Of a stretch of 64,000 nucleotides of DNA, positions 11,101 to 22,575 are shown one piece after another (the first letter of the stretch is position 1; each line of letters starts with the position of its first letter). The DNA is taken from the NCBI GenBank assembly GCA_958496175.1, contig OY292279.1:17732001-17796000 (forward strand), given 5' to 3'. This stretch comes from Sisyra terminalis (taxonomy: Eukaryota > Arthropoda > Insecta > Neuroptera > Sisyridae). The notes beneath the pieces are model-generated. The model ran no database searches. It worked only from the letters and a program-made list of their open reading frames with translations, and was not told where the DNA came from. Both the position numbers and the translations under genes were made by a program.

Positions 11101-12884
11101 ATCTTGTCCACATACTTTTGTGGGCCAAAAAGTATTTTTAATTGTTGGGATTGAACTTACACGAACCAGTCGACGGTGAAGAGAAGAGATACATCGTGAA
11201 TTGGAGCATCAATTGCAGCCAATACCATCAACAGAAGAACTAACGCTGCACTTGGAACACTTGCCGAAGACAAAGACGCTGCTGTCGCTGTTAAACTATT
11301 TAACAAAGCAATAATTCGAAGCTTTTGAAATTTTCATTGCATCCACTTACCAAACAGTTACCATTTCTCCAAATCCCACATAAATTCCATTCATTTGAGC
11401 AATAAAAATCGACGCAATTGCAATAAACATGGCTGTTCCATCCATGTTGATATTACAACCAATTGGTAGGACAAATCGGGTGATTCTTGCATCAACTTTG
11501 AGATTTTCGTTCATATAACGAAATGTTAATGGAAGTGCTGCCGCTGTGGATGCCGTCGCAAACGCCGTCAACATCGGCTGTATCAATCCAATGTAAAATT
11601 TGAAGGGATTTTTTCGCAGAACCGCGAAGTAAATCAACTGAAAACCAAGAATTTAAATTATATAGGCACGGTCCATGAAATTTTTAATCGAAAGCTCGTA
11701 CTTGGATGACAATGTACTGATAAATCGCAACACCTATTAGAACTGTTGCGATAAACCAGCCGAGTTGTGACATCACCAGTGCTAGATTGCTGACGCCTAA
11801 GATTTTCCCGGCTATTACACTACTGATGCCGATTGGTGTAAGCCACATAACCCCCGTTACCATTCGCATAATTACTTCGAAAATAGCTGAGAAAAAGTCG
11901 ACGACCACTTGCCCTTTTGTTCCTAAAGTTCCAAGCAATGTTCCGAAGACCAAGCAGAAGAAAACAATCCCTAAAGTGTTGGTTCCAGACCGATATTGAA
12001 TTTGTCGTACGAATTCCAACTCGGGTGATGCAGATTCAGTGTCCAAGATTACAGCGGTGGATTCATTAAATGATTCATTGCGAAATGCATTCTTTTTTGG
12101 GACGTACACAGTGTGAGCCTGAAAAAATCATCTTAAATTAAAATCCTTAAATTTTTCTTATATAAGTTCCGAAATTACTTGTTGGAAAGCAGCTTGAAAC
12201 AAATTATCCGGAAAAATATTTCTAAAAAAAAAACAATAAAACAATAAACGGTTAGATTGGAAAGTGTCTATGTGATTACCTTCCAAGATCTAGGAGACTG
12301 TCTAAAAGATTAACCGTCCGATCTTCACCATTGCCGTTTCCTAGCGATTCCTTCATTTCGGGATTTCCCGGATGAATGAGTGTGACGAGAACTATTCCCA
12401 TAATTGCGTTAAACAGGGATGTTAAGACGAAATAAAGCAGAGTGCGAATGGCGATTTTTCCGTTCATTCTTGCGTTGACACTGGCCGATCCAGAGATTAA
12501 ACTAGCTATGATTAATGGAAGAATCATCAGTTTGAGAACCCGCATGAAAAGTTCACCAGGATATGAGATGAGCATTATTGTATCCATGCTCAGTTGGAAT
12601 GGTCGCAATCCAAAACCTAAATTTTGTTGGAATTTAGTTGCGGAACCAACGAATTTTTCTTATGGTCTCGTACCTACAATGACGCCGAGCAGAACGCCGG
12701 ACAGGGTGATCATCAACAGCAGGTTCTTGGTGATCCAGCCGCGTAGTCCTGAGGACGCGTCCCCGGACGTGGTGCTGTCCATCGAGGTGTTACTCGGGAG
12801 TGTCGTCCTCTTGCTGGCAACTTTCTCGCTCGGTGCCATTTTCGTGAAGAGATAATCTGAAAAGCGTGATGCCGGCTTTTCCAT
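8183..12884 (-). CDS. Eaat: SLC1-family (EAAT) sodium-coupled glutamate/aspartate transporter
   Basis: Eight exons in phase: 12884-12674, 12616-12280, 12221-12179, 12118-11702, 11637-11351, 11295-11161, 8483-8366 and 8308-8183, giving 557 residues, the usual family size. SLC1 proteins are trimeric plasma-membrane carriers that take up acidic amino acids with sodium. Visible are the N-terminal helices, an extracellular loop with two glycosylation sequons (RNESFNEST), hairpin 1 ([13 protein letters not shown]), the TM7 motif NMDGTA, hairpin 2 ([15 protein letters not shown]), and the TM8 substrate-site segment VDWFVDRFRTT with LGD just after. Hairpin 1 has ASTAA where most EAATs have a run of serines. 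Two C-terminal exons are cut off by a 2.7-kb intron holding a SINE, a hAT MITE and a foldback element. EAAT1-like or EAAT2-like type is not decided. Confidence 0.9.
8549..8577. repeat. Tandem GAGAC repeat
   Basis: Four head-to-tail copies of ACGAG/GAGAC occur in the EAAT intron just beyond exon 7. It is a short microsatellite. Confidence 0.7.
9068..9220 (-). mobile_element. tRNA-derived SINE, copy 1
   Basis: Read on the minus strand it starts GCCTACTGGTAGCCGAGTGG (A box) and carries a B-box-like GGTTTGATCC, then the shared tail ATATTTC..CTAGAGCCGCTAAAGACC. It lies in the EAAT intron and its tRNA end is 8 bp from the target duplication of the hAT element at 9237. Confidence 0.75.
9237..9898. 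mobile_element. Non-autonomous hAT-like element with 8-bp target duplication
   Basis: The terminal inverted repeats are AGTGTCCGACCGAAAC at the left and GTTCGGTCGGACAGT at the right. The 8-bp direct repeat GTTATTTT flanks the element exactly (9229-9236 and 9899-9906), the duplication size made by hAT transposases. Subterminal DNA is packed with GAAAC/GTTTCGG motifs in both orientations. There is no coding capacity in 662 bp. Related copies lie near 28100-28364 and 48735-49490. Confidence 0.8.
10180..10275 (+). pseudogene. Tc1-like transposase N-terminal fragment
   Basis: A short frame starting [20 protein letters not shown] matches the helix-turn-helix opening of Tc1/IS630-type transposases. 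It stops after about 30 residues and the rest is missing. It abuts the foldback element beginning near 10285. Confidence 0.6.
10285..10875. repeat. Foldback element, ~590 bp, in the EAAT intron
   Basis: Two long arms are inverted copies. Left: ATTTTCGTTTGTACCTCAAC, then TTTCCGTGGAAAATTTTCC and GGTTGCTGAGGAT. The same series returns inverted between about 10630 and 10830. The left part directly follows the Tc1-like fragment, so it may be a Tc1-derived foldback. Confidence 0.7.
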
Positions 12885-13060
12885 AATAAGAAATATAAAG
12901 AGATGTGTTGCGGGTTGCGGTTATTCTGTAGTGTGGCCGTTTTGGATGGGACTATTTGAAATTTAATACAACGCAAATTTGTTTCGATTGATTTACGACA
13001 GTGTGATGTGCCTCCCACTTGGGAATTCAGTAGAATTAACACTTAATTTGGCGTTTATTT
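12885..13060 (-). promoter_or_regulatory. Presumed 5' UTR and promoter zone of the EAAT gene
   Basis: This lies immediately upstream of the EAAT start codon and is more balanced in composition than the DNA beyond 13060. An open frame (to 13042) overlaps exon 1 in another frame and is not coding. No TATA box was identified. Confidence 0.3.
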
Positions 13061-14743
13061 AATTGCTTCGATTGATATGAATCAGTCTTAACATTTATAC
13101 ACTTTTTAGGGCTTATAAAGTTTTATAGTATCTAATGCCTGAAAATGGTCACATTTGGATGATAAAATCTTACGTTTTACATATATAGTTTTCAGTGGAA
13201 TTGTGATGAAAATAAGAAAAAGAATACGAAAACATCATATATAAATGGAAACCACATTCATTACTAGGAAAGTGTATATTTTACAAGTTTTGCAATTAGT
13301 TGGAATGACAGAGCTAAAGCCCAAACTCGAAATCATTAAACCAGATGATTTTGAAGAAGCTGCAGCTAAAATATTAATTTCAGCAGAACCGAAGTGGCTC
13401 CAGCTCTCAACACTTAAAATAATTAGTTAGATCTTAAAGTTATAAAGCTGAATTTAAATTGGTATTTGCTAGTAGCCACTTGATTAATAAAATAAACTCA
13501 TAAGTTATAACAATTTAGACCAAATCTGTAGCCAGAGTAGGAGCCAGAGCTAAACGTTAGCTCTGGAGTCCCTATTGCAGCTTAAGTTTAAAAAAAAAAG
13601 CTTTGGAAATGGAGCTGGAACTAACTTAGGTCAACTCCCCAGTCTAGGCCAAATCATTGGATTAGTGAAATTAAAAAAAACATTTTTAGATTTCTATAAA
13701 TTGACTAGTTTTGACCTATTAACATATATGTGATATTTCTTATAATTTGAAACGGTGAATTAATTTTTAACCTCTTTACTTATTCATGTACGGGAAAATG
13801 GTCGCATTTAGAATAGCAAAAATGAGGAGGAGATTTTTTTTCCAAAAAATCATTTGAAGTTTTATTATAAAAGAGTGAGACAAAATCGGGGGTTGGTTTT
13901 TCGAACCTCTTTGTACACAAAGAATCCTTAAACTTGTAATTAGTTTATATATTTTCGAAAATTATTCTCATTTTAGAACTATGTTGAAAATAATATAATA
14001 AGATAGCAATTTTGTGAATGATTTCGTTAATTTATAATGAGCTTTTAATAGTTATTACAAATGAGAACGCATACCTATTTATATGCAGGGTGGTCGGTTT
14101 TTCGTCTGCCAAAAAAATGGGCTAATTTACTTCCGAAATGGAGCAAAACGTTACTAATCTCACATGTATATTTTGATTCGTTCTTGGAACATGATTCATA
14201 TCGTGGATTTTCCCGTTATTACTAGGGAAATTTCCCAAAAAAAAAAAAATACTTTTTTCCCACTTTAATACCCTTCCCACACTTCCTACTGAAAAGCTAA
14301 ACATTTTTATCGTATCCGAAATAGTACAGTGACAATTTGCAGGTATATGATTGATTTACGAAGCTGCAATGGATTATAGCCCATAAACTAACCAACCAAA
14401 ATTTCTGGAATTCTTTAAGAAAAATTACTTTTTCTCCATCGCGAACTAATTCCTGATTTTGTTGGCTGTTGAAAAATATGGTACACCTCCCTATTAAAAA
14501 AAATCATTTGGAAATCATTACATTTAAAATGCTTTTAAACGACTTCTAATAGCTTCAAATAGATTTTTGAACATTTTAAGTGTCTTTTTTTAACAAAGCT
14601 GCTACTCCTCGATAATTCGAAAACCTCTTTAATTCAAATAAATAATACATTCTTTCCATATTTGAAATATAGAAGTTCTAATGTTAAGTGTTGGTCATAT
14701 TTTTAATGGATTTGATTTTTATTTTACCACTAATAATTTAGGA
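13061..14743. other. AT-rich intergenic DNA, no gene
   Basis: Contains a small inverted repeat (CCAGAGCTAA..TTAGCTCTGG, 13546-13572) and the degraded GGCATTT-family MITE at about 14490-14600. The short frame at 13245-13430 has no recognisable family or splice partners. Confidence 0.45.
14490..14600. repeat. GGCATTT-family MITE, degraded copy
   Basis: Shows ATTACATTTAAAAT, TTTAAACGACTTCTAATAG and TTTTTGAACATTTTAAG in the same order as the other copies, ending in TTTTTTTAAC. Confidence 0.55.
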
Positions 14744-14909
14744 GCCTACTGGTGGCCGAGAAATCTCGGTAACCGCTCCAAACTTGGTAGGTTTTGGGTT
14801 CAATTCTCGTATCGAACAAATTTTCAATATTTCTCGATTACAAATTTTGATTAACGCTAGAGTCGCTTACACCCTTAGTTTTTTATAAAGCGGCGGTAAA
14901 TAACAATTG
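14744..14909 (+). mobile_element. tRNA-derived SINE, copy 2 (full length)
   Basis: Begins GCCTACTGGTGGCCGAG (A box), B box GGTTCAATTC, then CGATTAC..TTAACGCTAGAGTCGCT and the 3' tail GCGGTAAATAACAATT. It is one of the most complete copies. Confidence 0.8.
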
Positions 14910-17881
14910 ATAAAAAAAATTAACAATTATTTTTTTTCTTAATTGTGCAGTTCTCGATTTGCAGTTCCAAAATTGATTTTTGAATCACATTTTTGATAGT
15001 TCCTTTTTTAATTGGTTCCCATACTAAATTTTTCCTTAAAAGAATTTTCCTTTTCTCTATGAAAAAATCAAGAAAAACTAGCGCATTTTCCCAAAATTTG
15101 AGAAGAACCGCACAAATAAAAATAGAGCTGCACAAAATAAATGTATTGTAAGCACTACGATTAAATATTTTCATTGTATAGAGAAATGATTAATTGGGTA
15201 CTAAGAATAAAATATTTGAGAATTTGGCAATTAATAACCCAATAGAAAGTATTGTGACACTCGGGTGAACAAATTAAAACCGAAACAAATCCTAACATCA
15301 AGCAGGATTTATGAGGATCCTAGTAATTTGGCAACCAACATAAAGGAGTCAATAAGATTTAATATTTGGCTCAATTTAATTTAAAATTATTCCTCACCCA
15401 AATAAGTTTTTACGTTATAAACCTTTTTTTTCAAATACTTTTAAGCCATTTTTTTCTATAAGCAATTTCGTACATTTTAAAAGCTTTTAAGCAAAAAAAT
15501 TCAACCAGTTTACGTAATTATCATTACTTATAATATAGTTCTAAATTTTGTAAAAATATATCTAAAAAACATTCCTATTTCCGCTCAATGACCCCACTTT
15601 AAAACCATTGATTCTGATAATCCATACATTTGAAAATCTGCAACCCGACGGATAAAATTTCTCCCTTATTTGCGATTAAATTTTTACAAAAATGTCACAA
15701 AACAATCATGATTATATATTCTACAAAATTATTAATAAAATTGAATCAAATCTTGATCATTTATTCCGAGATTTACTTTGTCGGAAATGCTTTGCATTTT
15801 TGCACGTCAATTGGATCTACATTGAGGTAGGTTAAAACTTAGTCAATTTAATCGCAATTTTCGTAAACTTTTCCTCACTTCACACAAACAAATGTTAGAA
15901 AAACTATTAAGATTCAAAAAAATAATTTAATTTTACAACTTGTAAGGCAATTTCATTAAAATTTGTAAGATTTTACCATCAATTATTTTAAAATCAAGCA
16001 AAAAAAATTTTCCTGTTAAGTTTCACCGTTCAAACCACTTTCTCACAAATTTATTTTTAACTTTATAATTTTAAATAAGATAATTCAATTAGAGAGATGT
16101 TAGCAAATTGTTGTATATAATCGATATAGATAATTTCACATTTTACGTCGAAGTTTTATATAGTTATACCGACGTAGATATTAAGAATTTATAAGTAAAA
16201 GTAGAGTTTTTTTTTAAATTATAAGTAAAGGCTTAAATGTTTAATTGTTGAAACCAATTCGTAAACTTGATAGAAATATAAATTATTTATGTAATTTCAC
16301 GACACTGCAACGATTCTATTTCGTAATTAGCTTTTAGGTGTCTTAATGCACCTCGTATTGGAATTTAGGCCGAGAGACCGAAGAAGACAACGCAGCCGGT
16401 TTTCGTGAACGTTTTTCACTGTGGAAATGTCCCGGATGGTCCCGAATTTCCCGAATGTGTCATCGAACTGTTCAACTCGGCAATGTGCGACACAAATATA
16501 TAGATATATAACACGGTTATTGTAGAAATACAGAGCCGTATTACGTGCAATAATCGATCTATTGTTACCGAATGACGGCGAAGGAAATTTTCCCCGGGGC
16601 TGGATCTGGAGTATAAATTTTGCGATGACCGCGCATAACCCGTGATATTGATTCGATATATATTCTACATACTTAGTGCATAGACAATGTTTCATCTTTA
16701 AAAATTTCCTTGCAACTCACGTTACAACTTTTCAATTAAATTAAATCAATCATTTTAATTGTTTAACTCTTTTCAAGTGGACGGAATCAGTCGACAAAAA
16801 TTGAAGATGCAATTCGTTGACGCCGAACTGCATTGCGTTTAATATATTTTTAAAACGTTTTAATAAATTTATAATTAGGTTCTTTGACATTTTTGTTTTT
16901 ATTCAATGAATATATTTGGCGTTGAAATTGGCGTCATATCAAATCTAATTAGCAGAAATGAAAATATAGTTTCATTGATTATATGCATATGCCTTTGTAG
17001 TTAACACAATCAATGCCAGGATTTGTTTTAATGTTAAAAATTCAATGCTTCTTCTTTTAAAGTTTATCGTTAAGTTGATAATTTTAAAATAGACAGCTTT
17101 ATTCTTTTTAAACACAAAATTTATACCAACAATAAGCTTCCGAAATATATATAATAATTAAAAATAAAAGCATGAAGAATATGTTTCTTAAAGGAATAAT
17201 GAAGCCAAAACAATAACAAACCAAAATAAATGAGGGTATTACAGTTCCAGTTTCTAAGAAATGAACAAATTAGAACCACAAAACGAAAAAAAAGTCTGAA
17301 TTTTCCATAACTATAAAGTTCCGCTTGCATTTGTAAAAGCAAAGTTCAATGTCAAAGACTAATAGGTTCTAAATTTAAAAAAGAATGTTGATGATTTCAA
17401 AGCAAAACGGTTTATATGCTGAAATCTACTTGGTAAATTTGGGGCAAAATTAAGCTATTCCTCCAAAAACCTTCATTATAAGGAAAAAATAATGTAACTC
17501 AATATCTTTCTTTGTTGACACTATCGATCTGATGAATTTCTTTAAGCTTTAGATCTTCAAGCTTTAGGCAATTATTGAGAAACAATGGTACGAATTGTAA
17601 TATTTAGCGGTCACAGAGCTAAATAAGAGCTAAACTAAAAGTTATCCTTCTTATCCTTACAAGGATTTTGAAGAATATCGTTGATGTAATGTAAGTTGCC
17701 TATAAAACTCTATTTTGAAAAAATAGTAAAATAAATTTCTTTTGTCTAATTTTAAAGAACAACTTAATTATATTTTAAATGAATAAAAATTATCGCATAA
17801 GATAAAATTGTTCTATGTAAGTTTTCCCGTCTCCAAATGAAGCAGATTGGTTTGATTCCCGAATTTTCCGATAGCTGCCTA
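14910..17881. other. 3-kb intergenic stretch, no supported gene
   Basis: Mostly AT-rich DNA. One GC-richer patch at 16320-16695 stands out (reported as a finding). Its 122-residue minus-strand frame has no domain, and its codon use and composition do not look like the real genes here. Confidence 0.45.
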
Positions 17882-18125
17882 ATATGATCGTAAAACTTAA
17901 TAAAACAGATGTACTGCGTTTCTATTTACTCTTTTCTCCCATCTACGTAGCTGATCACATGACAAAACAGAACATTCATACTTAAGCTGGATATCAATTG
18001 TTTCCTTGTATATTTTTTTTAAATATAAAATGTTCTGTTTTGTCATGTGGTCAGCTACGTAGACGGGAGAAAAGGGTAAATGCTACGCAGTACATCTATT
18101 TTGTTAAATTTTACGATAACATATG
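17882..18125. repeat. Foldback MITE, ~245 bp
   Basis: The arms match over nearly 100 bp: ATCGTAAAACTTAATAAAAC, CAGATGTACTGCG, TCCCATCTACGTAGCTGA and CATGACAAAACAGAACATT, each returning inverted on the right. The loop is about 55 bp, AT-rich. Confidence 0.8.
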
Positions 18126-18159
18126 AATTTCATATCAAATTTACTGTACAAATCATCAA

Positions 18160-18226
18160 CCAAGTCATTTAAACGACTTTGAAAGGATTTTTGAACATTT
18201 CAACTGCCTTTTTTTAACAGAGTTAA
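18160..18226. repeat. GGCATTT-family MITE, half copy
   Basis: CATTTAAACGACTTTGAAAG, TTTTTGAACATTTCAACTG and TTTTTTTAACAGAG match one arm of the family. It sits 35 bp from the foldback MITE. Confidence 0.5.
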
Positions 18227-18892
18227 CATTAAATGGGATCCACTTCAATGTATAATATGCCCAATTAAAAAATAATTATGAAAAACGGATAACTCAGTGG
18301 AAAATACCGGCTGGTTATCTCAAGAAGGGCGTCACATTAAGTCTTTGCACATAAGCGGCTGATATTTCACTTTATTTCATTAGCTTAAAAATATTACACA
18401 AAAGTTTCTGTAAAATATTTCAATAATTTTGCCAATATTTCGTATCAGTAAATTCAATTATGAAATATGACATTTTCGATTTTCATGAAGCAACTTCTGG
18501 CTTTTGAAAAATGATTTTCATATCTATTTTTGCAGTTTTTGGCAACAAATCGATTATTTCTTTCAAAATCAGTTTCAATCAAGTTTTTCTATTGAAATTT
18601 GTCTAAATTTATGTAAATATTAAGTAATTTAACTAGCGTTGACTGAAAATATTCCCGCAAGTTTTGGCTAGATTTAAAAAAATACATTTCGGGATCTTAA
18701 GAGCATAAGTAAATGTCCCAGTATTATAATTCTGAAGCGTGGCCTAGTTAAAACTAAAGTATACCGTTTCCGCCAAGATCAATTGACGATAAACTTTTAA
18801 GTGACATAATCTCAAATAATTTCTGACTTTATATGTATATTGCTTGTTTCTTTCACTGTAAAATATTTCTTTTAGCATAAATCTACCGTCTT

Positions 18893-19066
18893 TACCGTCG
18901 CGTTATCTACGCGACCGTATACTACCCAACCAAGGTCTTTAGTGGCTCTAGGGTTAATAAAAATCTGCAAATCGAGAAATATCAAAGATTTGCTCGATAC
19001 GAGAAATGAACCCAACACCTACCAGTTTTGGAGTTGCCATTTTGCCCACTTGGCCGCCAATAGGCT
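18893..19066 (-). mobile_element. tRNA-derived SINE, copy 3
   Basis: On the minus strand: CCTATTGGCGGCCAAGTGGG, GGTTCATTTC, CGATTTGCAGATTTT, then CTAGAGCCACTAAAGACC. The A box is partly decayed. Confidence 0.7.
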
Positions 19067-19469
19067 TAACAGAAAAAAATGCAACTGCAGAAAAGTTTTT
19101 GTCAATCATAAAGCTTCTGAATTGAGGCTAGGGGAGTTTTAAGGCGTTTTTAAGGTGATCACTGTTTAAAAATTTTCAAAATGATACCAATTGCATTAAA
19201 AAATTTCATTCGTTTTTTCTGTAGGGGAGGGAAATTCTTGTGCTAGGGGTGTAAATATGATCCGGAATTTTCCAATAAGCGGTGGTGGTGACCAATAGAG
19301 GGTCTGCCAAACCATAGCATTGAAGCATATTTTTTTGTTTTAATGTTTAAAAACAATTTTCAATTCGCAAATATATAAATTTCCTGGGACTTCATCATTT
19401 TTAAAAGCCCTGAGAAAATCAATTTTCCTGAGAAAATCAATCGTTCAGAAAATCAATGCTCAGGCATTG

Positions 19470-19830
19470 ATTTTCTATTAAATATTAATCAAAAACTGCA
19501 GTAGAAAATCGAATGCTTGTCGAAGCATACATTGAGCATGCTCTTAGGAAATCACAACGATTAAAGGGCATTTTTACAAATTTGAAAATGGTGATATCAA
19601 TGTGGAGAAAAAACAGTGTGGAAAATCACCGACAAAGTTTAAAGACATCGAATTGTAAGAGCTATTAGATGAGGATGGTAAGCAAATACTACAACAACTG
19701 GTGAAAGTAAATTTGAGCCAAACTTTAGCGCAAAAAACGGCCAAAATATCAAAATAGACAATACAAACTGATCTGGCTGCATGGTAATTCCCCTGGTCAC
19801 ACAGAAAAACGAGTGAAGGGTGCCAATTTT
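19470..19830 (+). pseudogene. Mariner transposase fossil
   Basis: Broken frames resemble the N-terminal DNA-binding half of a mariner transposase. One reads VEAYIEHAL, another KFKDIEL, then after a stop ELLDEDGKQILQQL, matching the usual LLDED..QTQ..L region. Frameshifts and in-frame stops interrupt it and no catalytic DD34D region follows, so it is an old inactive copy. Confidence 0.6.
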
Positions 19831-20071
19831 TGTAGTCAATTTTTTGTTACAAAATTGACAAAAAATGTGATCTTAAAAGAAAAATATAAGAATAAAATGT
19901 TAAGTAAAAGTATTATTCGTATCGCTGGGAAAAGTACTTTGAAACTATAATTTGCAGCCTCTTAACTTTCGACTTACAATGTAATTTCTTTTAATAATAA
20001 TAAGTATTTAAATTGTCAAGATTTTTTAATGGCATAATAAGGTTTATCAATCCAAAAGTATTTTTTTGATG

Positions 20072-20239
20072 GTTATTTACCGTCGCTTTATAACTACTAA
20101 AGTTGACTAAAGTCTTTAGCGATTTTAAGGTTAATAAAAATCTGTAATTGAGAAATATTGAAAATTTGCTTGTTACAAGGATCGAACCCAACATTCCCGG
20201 TTTTAAAGCGGTCACCTTGACCACTCGGCCACCAGTAGA
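20072..20239 (-). mobile_element. tRNA-derived SINE, copy 4 (full length)
   Basis: On the minus strand: TCTACTGGTGGCCGAGTGGT (A box), GGTTCGATCC (B box), then CAATTACAGATTTTTATTAA, CGCTAAAGACTTTAGT and the tail GCGACGGTAAATAACC. The B box is the best preserved in the family. Confidence 0.8.
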
Positions 20240-22453
20240 CAAAAAATATTTTTTGTTCCATTGTACTTTTTAAATACAAATCTTGGCATAGTGAATTATA
20301 ATTGTCATCATTTTTTTAATCATTTTTTAATTCAATATTTCAATTCGTTTTCCTTCTTTTTCTTGGGGCAGGATAAAAGACTTATAGTTTTCAAATCTAC
20401 ATCATTTTAAAGGCTGAATTACTTTTAAAGCCAATATATTTAATTATGAATTTTTGCAACTCATTTTATACCGAAAATCTTTGCTTTCCGGATAGAGTAC
20501 TTCATAAATTTGTTTTTGGTTTAATTGTTGGTCAGTTTAATTTAAAAAGAAAAGTTATGGATCTTTATTTAGAAGATTTTTTTACTGTGAACATTGTAAA
20601 TTTCGATATTTTTCCACCAATTTTCATCAAAAATCGTGTACTTATCCAAATTTATCCGCTCTAACGGATAAAAATCTGTTGATGCAAGTAGCTAACTTGA
20701 AAAAAAATCGATTTTCTTTAAATCAATTAAAGAACAGTAACTATATTATTCTCAAATTTCTCAAATGGATTCGGTCTCGGGTAAAAAGGCTCTTTGACAT
20801 ATACATTTCTTCACCAATTTTGCATAAAATGTCGCAGTTAAAATGTTTTCCGGATTTATTTTTAAGTATTCAGTACAAGTTTTGAATATACGCTGGCGTT
20901 TAAAATATATTTTATTTTTTACTTGTCGAAAAAAAATCTAAATTTATATTTTCTCAGTCTTAAAATAATTCTTGGAATCGCAATTTTTTAATAGTTATAG
21001 ACATTTCCAATTATAAATTTTGATGTTTCCGAGCAAATTTTTGGTCGGATAAATTTAAGATGCATATTCTGGCCATTTCATCGAAGCGAAAACATACGGG
21101 GTATATGTTGCATAATTTTGAAATATTTTTTCTCAAAAATAAACTGCTAATAATTCCGTCATTATAGCGTAAGCGTGCATATTAAGTTTACACCGAAAAT
21201 AGTTCCTCACTTTTCACACATAAGTATGACTCTTGGAGACAGTTAAATGGACATTAAACATACATAATACGTTATAATTAGTAGTCGCGGAAAATTCGCC
21301 TCTCAATATTTATACGTTGCCAAAAATCGGCGTAGCCCCAATAAGTGATTGGCAATCTATCAACACTGTCCAACTAACACTGAAGAGAATAAATATACAA
21401 AAAAATATATATATTTCATCGAATTATGTCGTCGCTATACTGCCGCATTTTGGGATTTTTTTTTAGTGATTATAGTTTTATAGAAATAGAACTTGATAAA
21501 ACTAATTTTAAAAAAACAGTTAAAGATTAAAAGGTTTACCTGGATTGTTGGCGGAATTTTGAACCACTGAATTTCCCTCGAGAAACCTCCAGACTCCACG
21601 TCCAACAGCAAATATTTTCCTCAACTTTTACAAACTCAAATACAAAAACAACTCAATAAAAATGCAACGAAAAACAATAAAAACTGCACCATTAAAATAA
21701 AATTAATATTTCATTTGTGTAAACTATTCATTTTATTGTATTTTTCAATTTTACAATGCAATGTTGACTCTAAATTCGAACCAAAAACACGAAATGTATG
21801 TTATAGTTTTCGTTCCAAGCAAACGCTCGTGGCATACGAAAGTGAAAAAAATCTAAACAAATTCGACCACCCTTCATGGATCTTTTTTTCGCTCAGTATG
21901 TCTATGACTTGCGATTATTTTTACACGTAATTGATTTGAAAAAATGCCAACAATCGAATCATACATAGGTACACATAATATGAAAACGTGATCGCTTTGC
22001 AATACAATTTCAATATTATAAATATTGCTCGTTTAACATAGGATTATAGTTTTCTTTTCGCGTTATCGTTAAATAAATACCAAATGTTTATGTTGCGACC
22101 AACGGTAACGACATACTAAGGTTTCAGTGATCAATCGTTCAGTTTAAAAGCCGTGAAAAAAGATTTAGAACGACGCGTCGTCACATCTCCTACAAATCAT
22201 GCCGGGTAATCTCAGAACTCCGGCTCTTGGCCATGATTTCCACTCAAAAAACGTATCATTTATTTAATCTCTGTCAATTGTTAGAAACTTGATTACAAAT
22301 GAAGGACTGTAATCTTTGAATCAAGCAAAATTCATCAAGCGCCCAATGAAACGCGACTTTCATTAAAAGCTTCTTCTTTGTCAAGGAGATTTCTCCAAAT
22401 CTTCAAATTAACCAACATTAGATTTCAATTTAAAATAGACAACAATAGACCTA
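20240..22453. other. 2.2-kb intergenic stretch, no supported gene
   Basis: AT-rich; the frames at 20446-20664, 20679-20885 and 21715-21930 have no family signature. A slightly GC-richer patch near 22120-22260 has promoter-like character and is listed as a finding. Confidence 0.4.
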
Positions 22454-22575
22454 ATGCACCTCTGTTAAGAAAAGGCATTTTAAATGTGCAAAAAACTAAT
22501 TAGGAGTCATTTAAACTTATTAATGGCATTATAAATGTAATGATTTCAAAATATCTCTAAATGCCTTTTTCTAAC
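22454..22575. repeat. GGCATTT-family MITE, complete copy
   Basis: Ends CTGTTAAGAAAAGGCATTTT and its inverse AATGCCTTTTTCTAAC bound a ~120-bp palindromic unit with AGTCATTTAAACTTATTAA inside. Confidence 0.7.

Noticed and set aside
11787..11999. 70-residue plus-strand frame
   Set aside because: Shadow of EAAT exon 4.
12442..12855. 137-residue plus-strand frame
   Set aside because: Antisense shadow of EAAT exons 1 and 2, including the intervening intron.
16327..16695. 122-residue minus-strand frame as a protein gene
   Set aside because: No domain, odd residue mix and no splice partners; kept only as a composition finding.
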